Origin: Paraglomus occultum
Taxonomy: Eukaryota; Glomeromycota; Glomeromycetes; Paraglomerales; Paraglomeraceae
Direction: 5' to 3'
Assembly: GCA_910592205.1 (NCBI GenBank)
Contig: CAJVPJ010001060.1
Span: forward strand, 1 to 12,743
Length of the DNA: 12,743 nt
In this document: positions 7,854 to 12,743 of the stretch, piece by piece
Position numbering within the stretch: position 1 is the first letter of the stretch
Layout of the letters: each line of letters begins with the position of its first letter
Made by a program: the position numbers and the translations under genes
The notes under the pieces: generated by a model
Told to the model about the DNA's origin: nothing
What the model saw: the letters and a program-made list of their open reading frames with translations, nothing else
Databases searched by the model: none

Positions 7854-8956
7854 ATGAACGATACTGGAGAGACAATTGAGAAGGTGTGTGCAAGTCTGTC
7901 GTGCGCTTATCCAATCCCCGAGCAACTTAAGGTAAGCTTTGTGTGTTTCGTTTGTTTCTTACAATATCAATATTTTTATCATTTCTTTTATCTTACTTTG
8001 ATCTTAATACAATATTTATGTGTCATTTCATAGTTTATGGACTGACACAAATTATGGAGATGCGAACATATCTTCAATCGATCTTATGGAGAGTTCGAAT
8101 GTTCTTCATGATTATTGTCAACGTATAGTCGATCTTTTCATTAGTTAATGCGATGCGAATGAAAAGTTTGAAAAGGGCTATGTGTGAAAGCCTCCGAAAG
8201 TTCGTCATTAAAGCACTAGAAAAGTGGATAATTGCATTAACGAATGGCCCACCGCCACACGCAACACGCCACAGGCCGTGAAAACAAAACATGATGATGG
8301 ATGGTAGACTCGACCTCGTCAAAGCCACGTTCATGAGAATTAATGAACAAAACGGTACATGAAAAAAAATGAGTAGATACCATATTTGTTTTAATTATTG
8401 TTCCCAACAATAAGATAATTACGGTTGAGATATTTGATGCGTCAGATGTTTTACTTGTCACTTGGTTGATGTTCAGAACTTCATATCCGGAGCACCCGTA
8501 ATGTACAAAGAGGTTGGTCTTATTGTTTAAAGATTCTTGTGCTATGACCTTTTTTTCTGACTGCTTATTATTATATAGATAAAGGCAGTGAGTCCGGCTT
8601 CCGACAAGAGGAAAGCAGACGAGGATAATTTGGCCACAACAATCCACCCTTCATCTTTACTCTGTCGATTGTGAAAATCATGACGAGTTGAGAGTCTACT
8701 TCATTGAAGATATTCCATCTATGTTGAGATTGCAGAAAATCAAGTGGGAGGAAATTCTTTTGCTACTGGATAATAATGAAAAACTTGTTGGGCTTTCCTT
8801 TCACAACGCAAATTATAGAATAGAAAGGAACTCTCAACAGAAGACAAAGACAAATTTATGCTGGAATTGGAGTCACGTTCATTAGCGATGTTGAAATCGT
8901 TTCAATCATCACAACTGAACAACAATGTAAATAGTAATCGTTGCACGATTCTATAA
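7854..8956 (+). pseudogene. Unresolved locus: coding-like segments in shifting frames (uncharacterised gene or degraded copy)
   Basis: I could not build a single open model. The segments seen are: (a) ATG at 7854 with 26 codons (MNDTGETIEKVC...) up to a canonical GTAAGC donor at 7932; (b) an AG acceptor at 8032-8033, then a frame open to 8148 (LWTDTNYGDANISSIDLMES...), one base out of phase with (a); (c) a +1-shifted frame at 8129-8281 (SLVNAMRMKSLKRAMCESLR...); (d) a textbook 3' splice site (T-run, CTGAC, ATATAG) at 8578, then IKAVSPASDKRKADEDNLA to a TGA at 8672-8674; (e) a frame through about 8690-8885 (LRVYFIEDIPSMLRLQ...); (f) after an AG at 8817-8818, a frame to a TAA at 8954-8956 ending RCTIL, a possible CAAX box. 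A poly(A) signal follows (f). The family is not recognised. Neighbouring genes show clean frames, so decay or an unusual exon layout is likelier than poor sequence. The exact limits are uncertain. Confidence 0.3.
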
Positions 8957-9392
8957 TGAACCAAGTTAGATTTTTTCCTATAATAATAACTTACAAGGAG
9001 CTAAATAAAGTCTTGCTTTTTGCCACAATTAAATATAGCATTACCCAAATGTTAAGAGTATTAGTATTGGAAATGTAGGGATTGTTACTGGAAGATAAAT
9101 CTTATCAAAGTTTATTGTAAGGAATTAATTTTCATTTGAATTTTTTTGGTACAGATAATGATCGTATTGGAAAAACCAACGTGATCCTATACTATTGCTC
9201 CCCGCGAGAATACCAAGATTTTGATTAGTCACTTCAAATAAATATTAAGGAAAGCCTAGACCTCATGATTATTGATTTGTTTAGTATTAGAACAAGAAGA
9301 CGAATAATGATGTCATTAGATGATCGTCAGGTGATTCGTCGTTGCGTTTATCTCTGAAAATTTTGTTCGCATTCTCTCGAAAACGGTTTATA
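8957..9392. promoter_or_regulatory. Intergenic region upstream of the MAT2B-like gene
   Basis: This AT-rich spacer of about 440 nt holds no open frame of note. Its left end carries an AATAAA signal that probably ends the preceding locus. The remainder is the expected 5' region of the MAT2B-like gene. I see no clear TATA box or named factor site. An in-frame upstream extension of the MAT2B frame exists to 9342, but its residues do not match the family. Confidence 0.5.
9004..9009 (+). terminator. Poly(A) signal AATAAA behind the unresolved plus-strand locus
   Basis: AATAAA lies 47 nt after the TAA at 8954-8956. Its spacing supports the idea that the last segment of the unresolved locus (8819-8956) is, or once was, a true terminal exon. 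Confidence 0.45.
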
Positions 9393-11113
9393 ATGCGAGT
9401 ATTAATTACTGGAGCTTCAGGTTTACTTGGACGCGCAGTTTGCAAGGCATTTAATGATGCTCATCATGAAGGTATCTACCAATTGATTATGACCTACTTC
9501 TCTAGATGCAATTGCTCAAGTCAATTTGTTTGTTCGTTCGACGAACAGTTATTGGAGTTGCGAAAACAAGAGCTGAAAAATATGGACTTTATCAGGTATG
9601 AGAAACGGTTATTTTGTCGAGTATTCCAATTATAATATTGACGGATGGTATCTAATGATTTGCAGTTGGATCTGTTGGATGAAGCAGCCGTGGATGCATT
9701 TATAAAACAACATCAACCACAAGGTATGTCTCCAACTGAAGAAATATGTCAGAGACCCGTTACATCATTGAGTCTTTTCGTGCGCAGCTGGCTACTATTG
9801 ACATGTGTAATTGTTTATAGTAATCGTTCATGCGGCTGCTGAACGCCGACCAGATGTAGCTGAAAGGAATCCACAAGCCGCGCAAGCTGTGTGTATTGAG
9901 AAAAAATAGTGTTAATAGTAAAATCGATACGAACGATTCTCAGAAATTCTTATTTCTGTGCAGCTCAATGTCAACGCGACAGAACATCTTGCCAAGATTT
10001 CCAAGGATATGAATATATTCATGATCTATATCTCAACTGATTATGTTTTTGACGGGACGAATCCTCCATATCAAGAGAATGCTACAAGAAACCCTTTAAG
10101 TTTATATGGTATGCTATATCTTACTGGCATGGAATTGCTTGCTATTCTCAATTAATACGCACGTCTTAATGTGTTGGTTTACGTAGGTGAGACTAAAATG
10201 CATGGTGAAGACCGTATGCGCGAGACTCACATTGATTCAGCCATCCTGAGGATTCCAATACTGTAATTAAGTGCCACTGACCTTATGAGATTGTTGCTTG
10301 TAAGCAGTAAATACTCGTTTTCATCAAACACGCACGTTATAGTTATGGACCCGCAGAAAACCCCGAGGAATCGGCCGTTAACACATTAATATCGACAGTT
10401 ATGGTATGTGTAAGCATTGTAGACGGTTTCATCATCGACTGGCATGCATGCATGCAATAATTACGCTTCATTTCTATTAGGATACATCAACGATTAAGAA
10501 TGTAGACCATCTCCAGAAGCGATATCCAACGCATGGTAACCACACCAAATTTTTAACCTGTAGAGATGGGATTTGATTGTACGTGCATTCCCATTAATAA
10601 TTTTTTGTCATGCAGTCGCAGATGTAGCAAGAGCGATTCTCGAGATTGCAGGTAATTTTCTAATGAAAGGTCTTGAAATCATTCGAGTCTGCTAATCAAG
10701 TGATTTTATCACATTAACCTTACGCTAACCTTTTGCTATAGTGAGACGTATCGAAGGAAAGCAGAATGTCAATGGTATATTTCACTTTAGTGCTGAGGAA
10801 CAATTTACCAAGTACGAAATGTGTGCAATTTTTGCGGAACTTCTTGGTGTATCAATTAAACACATTAATCCGACAACAGCGGCGGATGGTAGGTTTAATA
10901 TCGATTTCGTGCGTTTTCAATATGAAATAATATGCAGCCGTGTGGCACATTTAGATAACAGTTTTTTCTATTGAATTAAAATCTCTTCCGTAATTAACAA
11001 ATACAGCTCGGCGTCCACACGATTGCCGATTGGTAACAAGCCAAAGTCTTATTCTTGATAATCCTATGAAATTTAAGGAATGGTGGGAAAGACAACTCTG
11101 TAGGAGGAAGTAA
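9393..11113 (+). CDS. MAT2B-like / dTDP-4-dehydrorhamnose reductase (RmlD) family protein
   Basis: Eleven exons give 292 aa in one frame: 9393-9471, 9549-9595, 9666-9723, 9821-9888, 9964-10108, 10187-10262, 10343-10403, 10481-10535, 10616-10651, 10742-10888 and 11007-11113. The family is an extended SDR with a Rossmann fold; animal MAT2B is the regulatory subunit of methionine adenosyltransferase II, which makes S-adenosylmethionine, while bacterial RmlD reduces dTDP-sugars. Visible are the NADP-binding GASGLLGR (7-14), VIVHAAAERRPDVAERNP (62-79), YISTDYVFDGTNPPY (106-120), the SDR YGETK motif (Y132, K136), AILRIPILYGPAENPEESAV and YPTHVADVARAILEIA. These match human MAT2B (334 aa) closely, including AERRPDV and VFDGTNPPY. 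The C-terminus stops at KEWWERQLCRRK, without the longer human tail. The start at 9393 puts MRVLITGASG at the N-terminus as expected. No MAT catalytic subunit is nearby. Confidence 0.92.
10442..10455 (+). repeat. (GCAT)n tract in MAT2B-like intron 7
   Basis: GCATGCATGCATGC is a short tetranucleotide microsatellite and fully self-complementary. It lies 26 nt before the acceptor of intron 7 (10404-10480). It could form a small hairpin in the pre-mRNA, but is probably just a simple repeat. Confidence 0.5.
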
Positions 11114-12393
11114 CAGAACACTGGTATGAACGAATATTCAGACAATATTATGATAATTATAACGATAGTCGAACTGTTAAAGAATTGATATCCTACAGCT
11201 AAATCGTAGGACATTTTCGGGGCAGTCATAGTTTAATCTATGTTTTTCGTGTACTGTAGGATGTAAAAAGTGGTGGCTTGCAAATAAACTTTATTTGACA
11301 TTTACAAATTTTGACTAGCGTCAATTAGGAATTGTATTGAAACGCGTCCATCCAATAGCACATTACGAATTCATTAGCATCGCGTGTGACTATAAGGACT
11401 CGCGCTGGACACATGATTTATTAAACTAGGATTGTATTATTATTATTATACATAATTCCCTGTCAATCACGTCAGGTTGTGACTGTGCTGAAGTCTTGGA
11501 TCTGTTATGAAAGCAGTTTTTGAACTGAAAGTCTCCCAAAAGGCGCATCTACTAGCGGTAGGTATTTCATAATGTGAGAGTTTTGAGTGTTATGAAGGAA
11601 TTGGGTTCCTTTGTCCCAACGCATAAAAGTAACCGGCGTGCTTTGAATCATGCTCCGAGTGTAAGCAATCTAACACTGGAGATCAGTAATGTTTTCAATA
11701 TTTACTCATAAGTGACCCATAACTTACAACAAAGGATTCAACACCCATATATAATTTTAAAAAAGTGGTTTGGATTAATATTATGCAAATTTATATTTGT
11801 TCGAAGTACTAAACAAGTGCTTATTTAATTCATACAGGAGTATGTTCAGGATTATCTTCACTATAAATGTTTGTTTATGGGCAATTTCGTTCGATGACAG
11901 ATCTAGGATTGGCTCCAAAACTATGCTGTCATGCTCGCGAGATATTAGAAAATCTGGGAGATCCGTGATGTAACTAAGAATTGTGTAATACTGGTTTGTT
12001 CATTAAATATCTGCGTTAAACAATTGGAGCTCTTCCGCTAGTTTAAAGCTATTCGCAAAATAAAACAAACAATTCTAACCCAACAGTTGAAAGAATCTTT
12101 CCTTTGCATAAGTAGTCCATAACAGTAATAATCGGTTAAAATTTTTCTGCGTCAAAACCGTAATCTATAAACTCGAAACAATAATGTTGATGTCTGACTT
12201 GGTATTGCAGTATGGTTGTAAATGTATCTTGCGTTGTGTAACAAATGATAAGAGTTACCCGCCCAGGTAAATAAAAAGGGCTATAATGGTATGCGTGAAA
12301 CAATGTACCTGCGGATGTGCGATGTAACGCAAGTATTGAAGAGCGAACATTTGTTCAACTTGAAAAAAATTCTTTTAAACTCGGCCTGTTACT
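11114..12393. other. Long intergenic stretch, no gene seen
   Basis: About 1.3 kb lies between the MAT2B-like stop and the last open frame. Frames on both strands are short. The longest minus-strand one (10951-11229) overlaps the last MAT2B exon in antisense and lacks domain character. The region holds a poly(A) signal at 11283-11288, an ATT-type simple repeat around 11436-11451, and otherwise unstructured AT-rich DNA. I found no tRNA box pair, terminal inverted repeat or transposase fragment. The right end should contain the promoter of the 12394 frame; an A/T-rich run near 12270-12290 (AAATAAAAAGGGCTATAAT) could hold a TATA-like element. Confidence 0.5.
11283..11288 (+). terminator. Poly(A) signal AATAAA downstream of the MAT2B-like gene
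   Basis: AATAAA lies 169 nt behind the MAT2B-like stop codon and is followed by a T-rich stretch. This would give a 3' UTR of about 190 nt. It is the only canonical hexamer I noticed shortly behind this gene. Confidence 0.5.
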
Positions 12394-12743
12394 ATGTCGT
12401 TGGCATCAGAAACTGTTAATAATCCAGCCATTGCCAACTTAAGACAGAGACGGATTCCTTTCGAGGAAATCACCAACGTTGAACCAACTCAGATTGACAA
12501 CGTCTACTGCGCTATTCATAATTACTATGCGAAGATAACGCTGGTATTGCTTGGAAGAGATGAAGAATGTACAGCAACACTTGTGAGTGAGTTTGCTAGA
12601 ATATACTCACTACCAACACAAAAGTACAATAACAATGACAATAACTTCAGACGATATAAGAAATGGCTTGACTGGCGCAACGAACGCATTATTGGATTCA
12701 CCAAGTCTAATGACGATAACTATTACATGGTTGCTCATAAAGT
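12394..12743 (+). CDS. Unidentified protein, 5' part, open to the window end
   Basis: An ATG at 12394 opens a frame of 116 codons with no stop up to the window end, unusually long for this AT-rich DNA. The protein starts MSLASETVNNPAIANLRQRR and continues with IPFEEITNVEPTQIDNVYCA, a hydrophobic ITLVLLG stretch, then an Asn-rich segment (KYNNNDNNFRRYKKWLDWR) and IIGFTKSNDDNYYMVAHK. It is hydrophilic, rich in Asn and Tyr, with no signal peptide or membrane segment. I recognise no domain. GT dinucleotides occur (for example GTGAGT at 12580-12585), so part of the frame could be intron, but continued openness past that site argues for one exon. The 3' end is outside the window. Confidence 0.55.
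   Translation, partial: MSLASETVNNPAIANLRQRRIPFEEITNVEPTQIDNVYCAIHNYYAKITLVLLGRDEECTATLVSEFARIYSLPTQKYNNNDNNFRRYKKWLDWRNERIIGFTKSNDDNYYMVAHK

Noticed and set aside
8237-8647. A 136-codon minus-strand open frame, the longest simple frame in its area
   Set aside because: It is Cys-, Ile- and Leu-rich with no domain, lies antisense to coding-like segments, and has no supporting splice or poly(A) context.
9342-9392. Upstream extension of the MAT2B-like frame
   Set aside because: The 17 extra residues do not match the family; MRVLITGASG at 9393 is the expected SDR start.
11866-11970. Small 33-codon frame (MFVYGQFRSMTDLGLAPKLC...)
   Set aside because: It is too short, directly preceded by an in-frame stop, and has no splice or homology support.

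Overview
The window looks like nuclear DNA of an early-diverging fungus. It is AT-rich, with small spliceosomal introns (67-163 nt in the genes resolved here) that mostly start GTAAGT/GTATGT/GTGAGT and end in AG, and a compact mix of housekeeping genes. A RABL3-type GTPase together with a MAT2B-like protein and dense introns points away from yeasts and towards Mucoromycota/Glomeromycotina or a neighbouring lineage. That placement is an inference; no marker here fixes the species.

Layout from left to right: (1) 57-196 (+), probable last exon of a gene running in from the left; (2) 356-1572 (+), EMC3, a membrane insertase subunit, 4 exons, 296 aa; (3) 2375-4282 (-), a RABL3-like small GTPase, 6 exons, 417 aa, convergent with EMC3 and carrying a low-complexity tail of about 200 residues; (4) 5373-7127 (-), CYP40 (PPIase plus TPR, Hsp90 co-chaperone), 8 exons, 361 aa, with a perfect four-unit heat shock element just upstream; (5) 7854-8956 (+), an unresolved locus of coding-like segments in shifting frames, followed by a poly(A) signal; (6) 9393-11113 (+), a MAT2B / dTDP-4-dehydrorhamnose reductase-like SDR protein, 11 exons, 292 aa; (7) about 1.3 kb with no convincing gene; (8) 12394-12743 (+), the 5' part of an unrecognised open frame leaving the window.

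For the four recognised genes I placed every splice junction by hand. In each, all junctions keep the frame from ATG to stop (25 introns in total), which strongly supports the models. The genes act in unrelated processes (ER membrane protein insertion, small-GTPase signalling, Hsp90 chaperoning, S-adenosylmethionine supply), so this is ordinary eukaryotic gene order and not an operon or a dedicated system. I saw no tRNA, rRNA, transposon or CRISPR array. The items most worth a second look are the heat shock element, a changed carboxylate-clamp residue in CYP40, the RABL3 tail, and the unresolved 7854-8956 locus.
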